64,000 nt of DNA from assembly GCF_017876515.1 (NCBI RefSeq), contig NZ_JAGIOC010000001.1, forward strand, positions 4,092,001 to 4,156,000, written 5' to 3'. The notes below the pieces were generated by a model. It was not told the DNA's origin and made no database searches. It worked only from the letters and a program-made list of their open reading frames with translations. Below, piece by piece: positions 1 to 7,485 of the stretch. Both the position numbers and the translations under genes were made by a program. This DNA comes from Brachybacterium fresconis. Lineage in GTDB: Bacteria; Actinomycetota; Actinomycetes; Actinomycetales; Dermabacteraceae. Every line of letters starts with the position of its first letter. Within the stretch, counting starts at the first letter, position 1.

Positions 1-1
1 C

Positions 2-964
2 GGGGACCTCACCGGACGGCCCCGCCTGCGACGCAATGCACGGTTGACCGCGCTCGGCGCGGTCGGCGTCGGCCTCCCGGCGCTGATCCTCGACCTAGGA
101 CGCCCGGAGCGCTTCCTGCACATGCTGCGCGTGTTCAAACCGACGTCGCCGATGAGCGTCGGCACGTGGCTGCTGACGGCATTCGGCACGTCCGCCGGGT
201 TCGCCGTGGCCGGAGAGCTGGATCGCATGACCGGCGAGCGCCTGCAGCTGGGCCGTCTGCGACGCCTCCTGCGTGCGGCCGAGGGCGCCGGAGGCGCGAC
301 AGCGGCGGTGCTCGGCGCGCCGCTGGCGGCCTACACGGCCGTGCTGCTCGGCGACACCGCCGTCCCGACCTGGGCGGCCTCCCGCAAGGGCTTGGCCTAC
401 GTCTTCGTCTCCTCGGCGGGTATCGCCGCCGGTGGGGCCGCACTGGTGACGACCTCCACGCAGGAGTCCGGACCGGCTCGGAGCCTGGCCGTGCTCGGCG
501 TCGTGGGGGACGTGATCGGGATGCGCAGCATGAAGAGGCAGATGCACCCGCTGGAGTCCGAACCGCTCGAGACAGGCGGCGCGGGGCGGAAGCTCCGGCT
601 GGCCGAGGGTCTCGCGATCGCGGGCGGTCTCGGAGCGCTGCTGGGCGGACGCCATCGCGGGATCGCGGTCCTCAGCGGGCTCGCGCTCGCCGGCGCCTCG
701 GCGCTCACCCGCTTCGGTGTGCTGGAGGCCGGTCTGGAATCAGTCAAGGATCCGCGCCGCGTCATCGAGCCGCAGCGTGAGCGGCTCGCTCAGCGCCGCG
801 CGGCCGGTGTCACCGATGACTCGATCACCACCGGCCCTCGTCCTGCGGGCCCCGGGCCCGTGGACCCCGAGCAGACCGGGCCGGGCCCCGAACGGCCCGA
901 GGCCACCGAGCCCGGCTCGCTGGGCACGGGAGCCCCCGAAGGACCGGAGAACAGCGGGCGCTGA
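2..964 (+). CDS. nrfD: NrfD-like membrane subunit, 5'-truncated
   Basis: The reading frame is open to the left edge, so this is the C-terminal part of a longer protein. It shows the NrfD/polysulfide-reductase membrane-subunit hallmark DLGRPERFLHMLRVFKPTSP, followed by about five hydrophobic segments and a disordered Pro/Gly/Glu-rich tail of about 55 residues. Proteins of this family anchor molybdopterin or iron-sulfur oxidoreductases and pass electrons to or from quinones. Its position beside selD, tRNA-Sec, selA and selB suggests it belongs to a formate dehydrogenase operon whose catalytic, probably selenocysteine-containing, subunit lies off the left edge; that subunit is inferred, not seen. 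It converges on selD. Confidence 0.85.
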   Translation, partial: GDLTGRPRLRRNARLTALGAVGVGLPALILDLGRPERFLHMLRVFKPTSPMSVGTWLLTAFGTSAGFAVAGELDRMTGERLQLGRLRRLLRAAEGAGGATAAVLGAPLAAYTAVLLGDTAVPTWAASRKGLAYVFVSSAGIAAGGAALVTTSTQESGPARSLAVLGVVGDVIGMRSMKRQMHPLESEPLETGGAGRKLRLAEGLAIAGGLGALLGGRHRGIAVLSGLALAGASALTRFGVLEAGLESVKDPRRVIEPQRERLAQRRAAGVTDDSITTGPRPAGPGPVDPEQTGPGPERPEATEPGSLGTGAPEGPENSGR

Positions 965-1013
965 CCGCGGCGGCACTGCCCGTGGTGAGCACCCTGCGCG
1001 GCGGGCGCATCGC

Positions 1014-1042
1014 GATCCGGCCGTCGCGGCGGGGCCGGGATC
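1014..1042. terminator. Terminator-like hairpin between nrfD and selD
   Basis: GATCCGGCC pairs with GGCCGGGATC across a 10-nt loop with one bulged base, between two convergent genes. Its right arm touches the selD stop codon. There is no T-tract, as is usual in high-GC actinobacteria. It could end transcription in both directions. Confidence 0.35.
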
Positions 1043-2093
1043 AGCGCACCTCGAGCCCCGAACCCTCGACGATCTCGCCGATGACCGGATGGCCGGGCAC
1101 CTCGCCGACCACCAGCAGACCGCCGGAGGTCTGCGCGTCGGCCAGCAGCAGCAGGTCGTCCTCGGTGATGCCGGGCCCGGTCCGCAGGTGGTCGCGGACC
1201 CAGTCGAGGTTCCGTCGGGTGCCGCCGGAGACATAGCCGTCCCGCAGCGCCTCGGCGGCTCCGTCGATCAGCGGCACCGCGGAGCGGTCCACGACCGCTG
1301 CGACCCCGGAGGCCCGGGTCATCTTGTGCAGATGGCCCAGCAGCCCGAAGCCCGTCACGTCGGTCGCGGCCCGGGCCCCGGCGTCCAGGGCGGCCCGGGC
1401 CGCATCCCGGTTCAGGGTGGTCATGGTCTCGATGGCGGCCGCGGAGACCTCGGCGGTGGACTTCATCCGGTTGTTCAGCAGCCCGACGCCGAGCGGTTTG
1501 GTCAGCGTCAGCGGCAGGCCGGGGCGCGCGGCGTCGTTGCGCAGCAGGCGGTCCGGGTCGGCGGTGCCGGTGACGGCCATGCCGTACTTGGGTTCCGGGT
1601 CGTCCACGGAGTGACCGCCGATCACGGGCACGCCCGCCTCCTGGGCGATCGCGAGCCCGCCGGCGAGGACCTCGCGCAGCAGCTCCAGCGGCAGCACGCC
1701 GCGCGGCCAGCCCACCAGGTTGATCGCCACCACCGGGTCCCCGCCCATCGCGTAGATGTCCGAGAGCGCGTTGGCGGCGGCGATGCGCCCCCAGTCGTAG
1801 GCGTCATCCACCACGGGGGTGAAGAAGTCCGCCGTCGACAGCACGGCGGTGCCGCCCGCGATCCGCACCGCGGCGGCGTCGTCCCCGTCGTCGAGCCCCA
1901 CGATCACCTGCTCGTACTGCTGGCCGGCGAGGGCACCGACCACCTCCTCGAGCTCGCCCGGCGGGATCTTGGAGGCGCAGCCGCCGCCGTGGGCCATCGT
2001 CGTCAGGCGGACCGCGGGGATCGCCGCGCTCATCGGCGCCGGGGTGATCGGGGCATCGGAGGTCGCAGGGTCGCAGGCCGGGGAGTCGCTCAT
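1041..2093 (-). CDS. selD: Selenide, water dikinase
   Basis: SelD makes selenophosphate from selenide and ATP, the selenium donor for Sec-tRNA synthesis. The 350-residue protein has the family's N-terminal glycine-rich active-site loop HGGGCASKI with Cys39 and Lys42 at the catalytic positions (equivalent to E. coli Cys17 and Lys20). The second Cys of E. coli is Ser here. Cysteine is used, so this SelD is not itself a selenoprotein. Downstream are the conserved GLDDGDDAA, STADFFTP and GGHSVDDPEPKYG segments. An alternative start at Met21 (2033) would remove a low-complexity N-terminus. It is divergent from the tRNA-Sec/selA/selB unit and convergent with nrfD. Confidence 0.95.
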   Translation of the reverse strand: MSDSPACDPATSDAPITPAPMSAAIPAVRLTTMAHGGGCASKIPPGELEEVVGALAGQQYEQVIVGLDDGDDAAAVRIAGGTAVLSTADFFTPVVDDAYDWGRIAAANALSDIYAMGGDPVVAINLVGWPRGVLPLELLREVLAGGLAIAQEAGVPVIGGHSVDDPEPKYGMAVTGTADPDRLLRNDAARPGLPLTLTKPLGVGLLNNRMKSTAEVSAAAIETMTTLNRDAARAALDAGARAATDVTGFGLLGHLHKMTRASGVAAVVDRSAVPLIDGAAEALRDGYVSGGTRRNLDWVRDHLRTGPGITEDDLLLLADAQTSGGLLVVGEVPGHPVIGEIVEGSGLEVR

Positions 2094-2152
2094 GCCCGGA
2101 GCCTACCCAGCAGGCCCGGAATGTGCAGGTGGGACGGTGGTACGTTGTCGGC

Positions 2153-2247
2153 GGAGGCGTACGTGTCCTGGTGGGCGCCCCGGTCTTCAAAACCGGTGAG
2201 ACCGAGCATCTCGGTCTGGCGGGTTCGATTCCCGTCCGCCTCCGCCA
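2153..2247 (+). tRNA. selC: tRNA-Sec (anticodon TCA)
   Basis: This 95-nt gene folds as a selenocysteine tRNA. It has a 6-bp D stem (2163-2168 with 2173-2178) and a 4-nt D loop. The anticodon stem is CCGGT/ACCGG with anticodon TCA at 2187-2189. A long variable arm has a 7-bp stem GACCGAG/CTCGGTC. The T loop is TTCGATT, the discriminator is G2244 and CCA is encoded at 2245-2247. The acceptor stem has seven clear pairs (2153-2159 with 2237-2243); the eighth position, T2160 opposite C2236, is a mismatch in a stem that is normally 8 bp. A TACGTT hexamer at 2141-2146 lies 6 nt upstream and could be the -10 box. Confidence 0.95.
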
Positions 2248-2275
2248 ACGCCATGCCGCCCCGAGGAGGTTCACC

Positions 2276-3679
2276 GTGACCCAGGATTCGGTCAGCCGCC
2301 GGGCCACGGAGGACCGTGAGGCGCCGGGAAGCCCCGCGGGTCCGCTGCCCCGGCGGTCGACGGAGGACCCTCGGCGGCGCATCCCGCGCACGGACTCCCT
2401 GCTCGCCCACCCGGAGATCGTGCGAGCGAGCGCGACCATGAGCGCTCGCGTGGTGCGCGATCTCGTCCGGGCCGCCCAGGACCGCGCCCGGGGCGGACAG
2501 ATCGCTCCAGAGCAGGTGCTCGACGAGGTCCTCGCCGCGCTCGGCGACGGCGCCGCCTCCTCGCTGCGCCCGGTGCTGAACGCCACCGGGGTCATCGTGC
2601 ACACCAACCTCGGCCGGGCGCCGCTGTCCGGCACTGCTCGGGAGGCCGTCCAGGACGCCGCCGGGTACACCGACGTCGAGTTCGACCTCGCCACCGGGGC
2701 ACGGTCCCGTCGCGGCGCCGGGGCCCGGGCCGCCCTGCGGGCCGCCTGCCCCGAGGCCGAGGACGCGCTGGTGGTCACCAACGGCGCCGCCGCCCTGCTG
2801 CTCGCGACGACCGCCCTGGCCGGGGCCGGCGAGGTGGTGCTCAGCCGCGGGGAGATGATCGAGATCGGTGCCGGGTTCCGCCTGCCCGACCTCATCACCT
2901 CCACCGGTGCGCGACTCCACGAGGTCGGCACCACCAACCGCACCCACCTGGCGGATTACGAGAACGCCCTCGGGCCCGACACCGGCTGCGTGCTGCGAAT
3001 CCACACCAGCAACTACCGCGTCATCGGCTTCACCAGCGAGGTCCCCCTCGCCGAGCTCGCCGGCCCCTGCCGCGGCGCGGGTGTCCCTCTGGTCGCCGAC
3101 GTCGGCAGCGGCCTGCTCGCCCCCGAACCGCTGCTGCCCTCCGAACCCGACGCCGCCACCGCCCTGCGCGACGGCGCAGACGTCGTCCTCGCCAGCGGGG
3201 ACAAGCTCCTCGGCGGGCCCCAGGCGGGCATCCTGCTGGGGAGGGCCGAGGTCATCGCACGCCTGGCCCGCCATCCGCTGGCCCGAGCGGTCCGCGCCGA
3301 CAAGCTCACCCTGGCCGCCCTCGAGGCGACCCTGACCGGCCCCACCCCGCCGGTGCTCGCGGCCCTGCGCACCGACGCGGGCCGGCTGCGCGAGCGCACC
3401 GCCGCTCTCGCCGAGCGGACGGGCGGGCGGCTCATCGCCCACGACGGCCGCGTCGGCGGAGGGGGAGGGGCCGAGGTGCCGCTGCCCGGCTGGGCGATCG
3501 CCCTCGATCCCGAGCTCGCCGGGCCCCTGCGCATCGGCAGCCCCGCGGTCGTGGCGACCGTGCGGGAGGACGCCTGCCTGCTGGACCTGCGCTGCGTCCC
3601 CGAGGATCAGGACGACGTGCTGATCGCCGCCGTCGAGGGGGCGCGGGCCCAGGGCGCGACCGCGGAGCCGCCCCGATGA
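2276..3679 (+). CDS. selA: L-seryl-tRNA(Sec) selenium transferase
   Basis: SelA is a PLP enzyme that converts Ser-tRNA(Sec) to Sec-tRNA(Sec) with selenophosphate. The GTG start at 2276 is preceded by a strong GAGGAGGT at 2263-2270. The open frame continues upstream through the tRNA gene and must be trimmed. The 467-residue protein has the conserved SelA segments NATGVIVHTNLGRAPLS, VEFDLATGARSRRG, EVGTTNRTHLADY and SGDKLLGGPQAGI. Lys310 in SGDK is the expected Schiff-base lysine. Its stop overlaps the selB start (ATGA at 3676-3679), so the two are translationally coupled. tRNA-Sec lies 28 nt upstream. Confidence 0.96.
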   Translation: MTQDSVSRRATEDREAPGSPAGPLPRRSTEDPRRRIPRTDSLLAHPEIVRASATMSARVVRDLVRAAQDRARGGQIAPEQVLDEVLAALGDGAASSLRPVLNATGVIVHTNLGRAPLSGTAREAVQDAAGYTDVEFDLATGARSRRGAGARAALRAACPEAEDALVVTNGAAALLLATTALAGAGEVVLSRGEMIEIGAGFRLPDLITSTGARLHEVGTTNRTHLADYENALGPDTGCVLRIHTSNYRVIGFTSEVPLAELAGPCRGAGVPLVADVGSGLLAPEPLLPSEPDAATALRDGADVVLASGDKLLGGPQAGILLGRAEVIARLARHPLARAVRADKLTLAALEATLTGPTPPVLAALRTDAGRLRERTAALAERTGGRLIAHDGRVGGGGGAEVPLPGWAIALDPELAGPLRIGSPAVVATVREDACLLDLRCVPEDQDDVLIAAVEGARAQGATAEPPR

Positions 3680-5466
3680 GGCAGGTGGTCGCGACCGCCG
3701 GACACGTCGACCACGGCAAATCCACGCTGATCCGCGCCCTGACCGGCACCGACCCGGATCGCCTGCGCGAGGAGAAGCAGCGGGGGCTGACCATCGAGCT
3801 CGGCTTCGCCGGGATGACCCTGCCCTCGGGCACGGAGGTGTCCTTCGTCGATGTCCCCGGGCACGAGCGATTCCTGGGCACCATGCTGGCCGGCCTCGGA
3901 CCCGCCCCGATCGTGTGCTTCGTGATCGCCGCCGACGAGGGCTGGAGCGCCCAGTCCGGCGACCACCGCGATGCTCTGGAGGCGCTCGGCATCGACCAGG
4001 GGCTGATCGTCATCACCCGCACCGACCTCGCCCTCGGCGGAACGGACACCACCCTCGATCGGGCCCGCGCCGAGCTGGCCGGGACCGGGCTCGCCGATGC
4101 CCCCGCCGTCGCCGTCTCCGCGGTGACGGGGGACGGGATGGACCAGCTGCGGGACCGGCTCGACGAGGTCGTGCGCAGCGCTCCGGCGCCGTCGGCGACA
4201 CAGCGGGTACGGCTGTGGGTGGACCGCTCCTTCCCGATCTCCGGCGCCGGCACCGTGGTCACCGGCACGCTCCCGGCCGGGACCCTCGCACAGGGGGACC
4301 GGCTCGAGCTGGCCGGAGCCCGACGCGGGGGCGTGCTCACCGTCCGCGGTCTCCAGCATCTCGGCGGGCAGACCGACCGGCTCGTCCCGGTCACACGGGC
4401 GGCGGTGAACCTGCGCGGGGTGGCCGCCGAGGACATCGGACGCGGCGATGCACTGCTCACCCCCGGGACATGGACGCGCACCGCCGTGCTGGACGTGCGC
4501 CGCATGAGCGGTGACGGCTTCGAGAGCGCCCCGGCACAGCTGATGGTCCACCTCGGCACTGCGACCGTCGCGGCCCGGGTGCGGCCGCTGGGAGCGGACC
4601 ACGCACGCTTCACCCTCGACCGGCCGCTCCCGCTGACGGTCGGGGACCGCCTGGTCCTGCGCGCCACCAGCTCCCGCGCCGTGCGCGGCGGGGCCCTCGT
4701 GCTCGACCTCGACCCGCCCCGCCTCGACCGCCGCGGGGACGGCCTGCGCCGAGCCCGGACCCTCACGGCGATGTCGGCCCGGGGGGACGCCGCCGCCGAG
4801 GTGGAACGCCGCGGCGCGATGCGCGAGGACACCCTGGTCCGCGCCGGGATCGCGGTGCCCGCGCAGCTCCCGGAGACGCTGGTCCGGCACGGGCCCTGGC
4901 TGGTGGACGCCCCCGCGCTGCGGTCCTGGTCCGCACGGCTGCGTGAGCTCGTCGCCGCGGACCGTGACGCCGACGCGCTGTCCCCGGGACTGCCGCGCAA
5001 GGCGGCGGCCGACGCCCTGGAACTGCCCGACCCCGATCTGCTGGCCCCCGTCCTCGAAGCCGCCGGACTGCACCAGGTGACCGGGCGCATCCGCGCGACG
5101 GCCGACGCCGGCTCCCTGGGCCCGGCCGAGCCCGCGGTGCGTCGGCTCGAACAGCGCCTGGGCGCGCACCCCTTCGTCGCCCCGGAGGCCGACGAGCTGG
5201 TCGTGCTGGGCCTGGGTCCGCGCGAGCTCGCCGCAGCCGCCCGGCAGCGGCGACTGCTGCGTCTGCCCGGGGAGGTGATCCTGCTGCCCACGGCGCCGGC
5301 GCTGGCCATGCGCGAGCTCGCCGCGCTGCCGCAGCCGTTCACCACCAGCCAGGCCCGGCAGGCACTGGGCACCACGCGGCGCATCGCGATCCCCCTGCTG
5401 GAGCACCTCGATGCCCGCGGCTGGACCCGCCGTCCGGACCCGGGCCACCGCGAGATCGTGCGCTGA
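3676..5466 (+). CDS. selB: Selenocysteine-specific elongation factor
   Basis: SelB is the EF-Tu-like GTPase that delivers Sec-tRNA to UGA codons marked by a SECIS hairpin. The 596-residue protein begins with the G1 motif GHVDHGKST (residues 9-17), the G3 motif DVPGHE, and the SelB-type sequence EEKQRGLTIELGFA. Beta-barrel domains II and III follow. The last 200 or so residues match the winged-helix region that binds SECIS RNA. The ATG overlaps the selA stop. No selenoprotein with an in-frame UGA is inside this window, so the client lies elsewhere, probably immediately left. Confidence 0.96.
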   Translation: MRQVVATAGHVDHGKSTLIRALTGTDPDRLREEKQRGLTIELGFAGMTLPSGTEVSFVDVPGHERFLGTMLAGLGPAPIVCFVIAADEGWSAQSGDHRDALEALGIDQGLIVITRTDLALGGTDTTLDRARAELAGTGLADAPAVAVSAVTGDGMDQLRDRLDEVVRSAPAPSATQRVRLWVDRSFPISGAGTVVTGTLPAGTLAQGDRLELAGARRGGVLTVRGLQHLGGQTDRLVPVTRAAVNLRGVAAEDIGRGDALLTPGTWTRTAVLDVRRMSGDGFESAPAQLMVHLGTATVAARVRPLGADHARFTLDRPLPLTVGDRLVLRATSSRAVRGGALVLDLDPPRLDRRGDGLRRARTLTAMSARGDAAAEVERRGAMREDTLVRAGIAVPAQLPETLVRHGPWLVDAPALRSWSARLRELVAADRDADALSPGLPRKAAADALELPDPDLLAPVLEAAGLHQVTGRIRATADAGSLGPAEPAVRRLEQRLGAHPFVAPEADELVVLGLGPRELAAAARQRRLLRLPGEVILLPTAPALAMRELAALPQPFTTSQARQALGTTRRIAIPLLEHLDARGWTRRPDPGHREIVR

Positions 5467-5477
5467 GCCCCGGCGGC

Positions 5478-5536
5478 CGGCGCCTCCGGGGGATCGACCG
5501 GCGGCCGACGCCTCGCGGGGGATCGACCGGCGGTCA
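5478..5536. repeat. Imperfect direct repeat between convergent genes
   Basis: Two copies of a unit of roughly 28-29 bp containing GGGGGATCGACCGGCGG lie back to back between the selB stop and the end of the minus-strand membrane gene, reaching into its stop codon. They are GC-rich and can fold back on themselves, so a termination role is possible. Confidence 0.4.
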
Positions 5537-6010
5537 GCGCCGCCCGACGAGCCACTCCCGGTGCGCTGCCAGGAGCGCGTTCTGTGCCGTGGAGTGGTCT
5601 CCGGCGCCGAGCAGGGATCCCGGGGAGGTCGGGGACTCCCAGAGCGCCAGCACCTCGATCCGGGACCGGTCGCGGAGCTCGGCGATCGCCACGGTGCGGG
5701 ACGAGCCCGGCGGCGGCGGCAGCAGCTGATGGAGCTGCTCCCAGCGCACGGACCGCTCCGCCCCGAGGAACCCGCACCAGGTGAAGCCGTCCGCATCGAT
5801 CTGCAGTCGGGAGCGCCGCGCGCCGCGCAGCACGAAGGCTCCGCCGGCGAGCGCGAGCACGGCCGGGATGAACAAAGCGAGGAAGCCGGCGGACCCCAGC
5901 ACGATCGTCAGCACGATCGCGGTGATCCCCGCGCCGATGCCGATCAGCATGACCAGGGGCCCGATGACGAGGTTCACGCGCGATCCTGCGCCGCGGATCG
6001 TCCGTGGCAT
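5534..6010 (-). CDS. Two-helix membrane protein with PH-like domain
   Basis: The ATG at 6010 has a GGAGG 6 nt upstream, giving 158 residues; the longer open frame upstream is unlikely to be translated. Two hydrophobic helices (about residues 13-35 and 38-58) are followed by a cytosolic segment with LQIDADGFTW and RSVRWEQLHQL. That pattern resembles bacterial PH-like domains of small actinobacterial membrane proteins. No enzymatic motif is visible. It is divergent from the WXG gene across a 188-bp region holding an 18-bp palindrome, so the two may be co-regulated. Function unknown. Confidence 0.75.
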   Translation of the reverse strand: MPRTIRGAGSRVNLVIGPLVMLIGIGAGITAIVLTIVLGSAGFLALFIPAVLALAGGAFVLRGARRSRLQIDADGFTWCGFLGAERSVRWEQLHQLLPPPPGSSRTVAIAELRDRSRIEVLALWESPTSPGSLLGAGDHSTAQNALLAAHREWLVGRR

Positions 6011-6106
6011 GTGCGCCTCCGAAGGGTGGTGAGGTGTGGTGGGGCGGTGCCGACCGGGCCGTGATGCTCCGAGGGCCGCGCCCGGCGGTTCTGCGGGATC
6101 CACCCT

Positions 6107-6124
6107 ATGGGGAGAACTCCCCAT
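6107..6124. promoter_or_regulatory. 18-bp perfect palindrome, candidate operator
   Basis: ATGGGGAGAACTCCCCAT is a perfect palindrome in the divergent intergenic region, 75 bp before the WXG gene start and 97 bp before the membrane-protein start. The same heptamers, CTCCCCA and TGGGGAG, occur as an inverted pair at 24905-24935 before the second WXG operon. A dimeric repressor or activator site is an inference. Confidence 0.45.
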
Positions 6125-6198
6125 GGGCGGGACGGCCGGATCGTCGTACGCTCGCTCTCACGTCAGGGTCAGCGGAGGACAGCACGAGGGGAGTGGTC

Positions 6199-7482
6199 GT
6201 GGCCGGATTCTACGGTGGTGACACCGAGCAGATGCGGCAGCACGGCGCAGCGTGCACGCAGGGGGCGCAGCGGCTCGAGGAGCTCGTCTCGAGTGCGCAG
6301 TCCGCGATCGACAGCGCGAGCTGGGAGGGCCCGGACGCCGACGCCTTCCGGGAGCGCTGGCACGGCGCCGTGAGGCAGGAGCTGCTGGCCTGCAGCGAGG
6401 ACGTGCGCGAGCGGGCGCGTCAGCTCGAGCAGCACGCCGAGCAGCAGGACGAGACCTCCAGCGACGGCGGCTTCTTCGACATCGTCTCCGGTCTGCTGCC
6501 CGGCGGGCTCCTCGGCCCGTTGATGCCGCTGCCGGCGTTCCCCGGCTCACCGCTGGGCCCGGGGATGCTCGGGGTGCTGGGCAACGGGCTGGGCTCCGGG
6601 GGCTCCGGGGGAGGAGGCCCTCTCTTCTACGGCGGCGAGGGATACGGCCCGGGCAATGCCGCCTCGAACACCCGTCCCGTCGGCGGGAGCGACGCGGGCG
6701 GATCGCACTGGGACGGCCGCGAGATCGACAATGAGCGCGGCTACTTCGACGGGTACGCGAACACGCGCGCGAGTGCGGGGACCAGCACGACGACCGACGA
6801 GTTCGGGTACACCACCCGGACCGCGGGCGCCCGGGCCGGGGCCGAGATCGGATTCGACGAGCAGCTGAACCTGCCGGGCGGGATGTCCTACCAGACCGAC
6901 GGCCGCCTCGGCGCGGAGGCCTACGCCGAAGCAGGGATCACGACCGGTCCCGACGGGGCGAGCATGGGCGCCTCGGCCGGCGCCGGGGCCTACGGCGACA
7001 TCCACGGCACCCTGAACGGCCCCCTCGGGTCCAGCAACACGATCGGCGTGACCGGATACGCCGGGGCCGAGGCCCACGTGAACTCCTACGCGCATGTGAC
7101 GCGCAACGACGAGGGCGACGTCAACGGCTTCACGTTCGGAGCCGACGCCGGAGCGTTCGCCGGGGCCAAGGCCGATGCGGACTTCTCCTCGACCTCGCCG
7201 GGCGGCTGGTTCAGCTCGTCGGGCTCCTTCGGCGTCGAGGCGGGTGCCGGCATCGGCGGCAGCTATGGGGGGACCGTCTCGACGGACGAGGTCGGACTGG
7301 CCGTCGGCGGCGACATCGCCGCCGCCGTGGGGATCGATGCGGACCTCGCCGTCTCGATCCACCCCAACGAGATCGTCAACGACATCACGCCCGGGGACTA
7401 CGACCTCGACGATGCCATCGGCGACGCCCAGGGCGCCTTCGAGGGGGCCGGCGACTTCGTCGAGGACACGTGGCCCTTCTGA
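6199..7482 (+). CDS. WXG100-like N-terminus with Ala/Gly-rich repetitive body
   Basis: The GTG at 6199 follows GAGGGG at 6186-6191 with 7-nt spacing, giving 427 residues. Residues 1-87 are a helical hairpin typical of the WXG100 superfamily, with the turn WEGPDADAF at residues 42-50. They align without gaps to the N-terminus of the hydrolase fusion at 22430-24034. A Gly-rich hinge (about residues 130-160) is followed by about 200 residues in which Ala/Gly alternates with other residues (EAYAEAG, ASAGAGAYG, AGAFAGAKADADF), suggesting repeated beta strands. The end is acidic. Type VII-like export is inferred from the N-terminal fold. The body is unlike any domain I recognise. No signal peptide is present. 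Confidence 0.8.
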   Translation: MAGFYGGDTEQMRQHGAACTQGAQRLEELVSSAQSAIDSASWEGPDADAFRERWHGAVRQELLACSEDVRERARQLEQHAEQQDETSSDGGFFDIVSGLLPGGLLGPLMPLPAFPGSPLGPGMLGVLGNGLGSGGSGGGGPLFYGGEGYGPGNAASNTRPVGGSDAGGSHWDGREIDNERGYFDGYANTRASAGTSTTTDEFGYTTRTAGARAGAEIGFDEQLNLPGGMSYQTDGRLGAEAYAEAGITTGPDGASMGASAGAGAYGDIHGTLNGPLGSSNTIGVTGYAGAEAHVNSYAHVTRNDEGDVNGFTFGADAGAFAGAKADADFSSTSPGGWFSSSGSFGVEAGAGIGGSYGGTVSTDEVGLAVGGDIAAAVGIDADLAVSIHPNEIVNDITPGDYDLDDAIGDAQGAFEGAGDFVEDTWPF

Positions 7483-7485
7483 GTA

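Noticed and set aside
1041..2093. selD as a selenoprotein with in-frame TGA
   Set aside because: The active-site codon encodes Cys39 and the frame has no internal stop.
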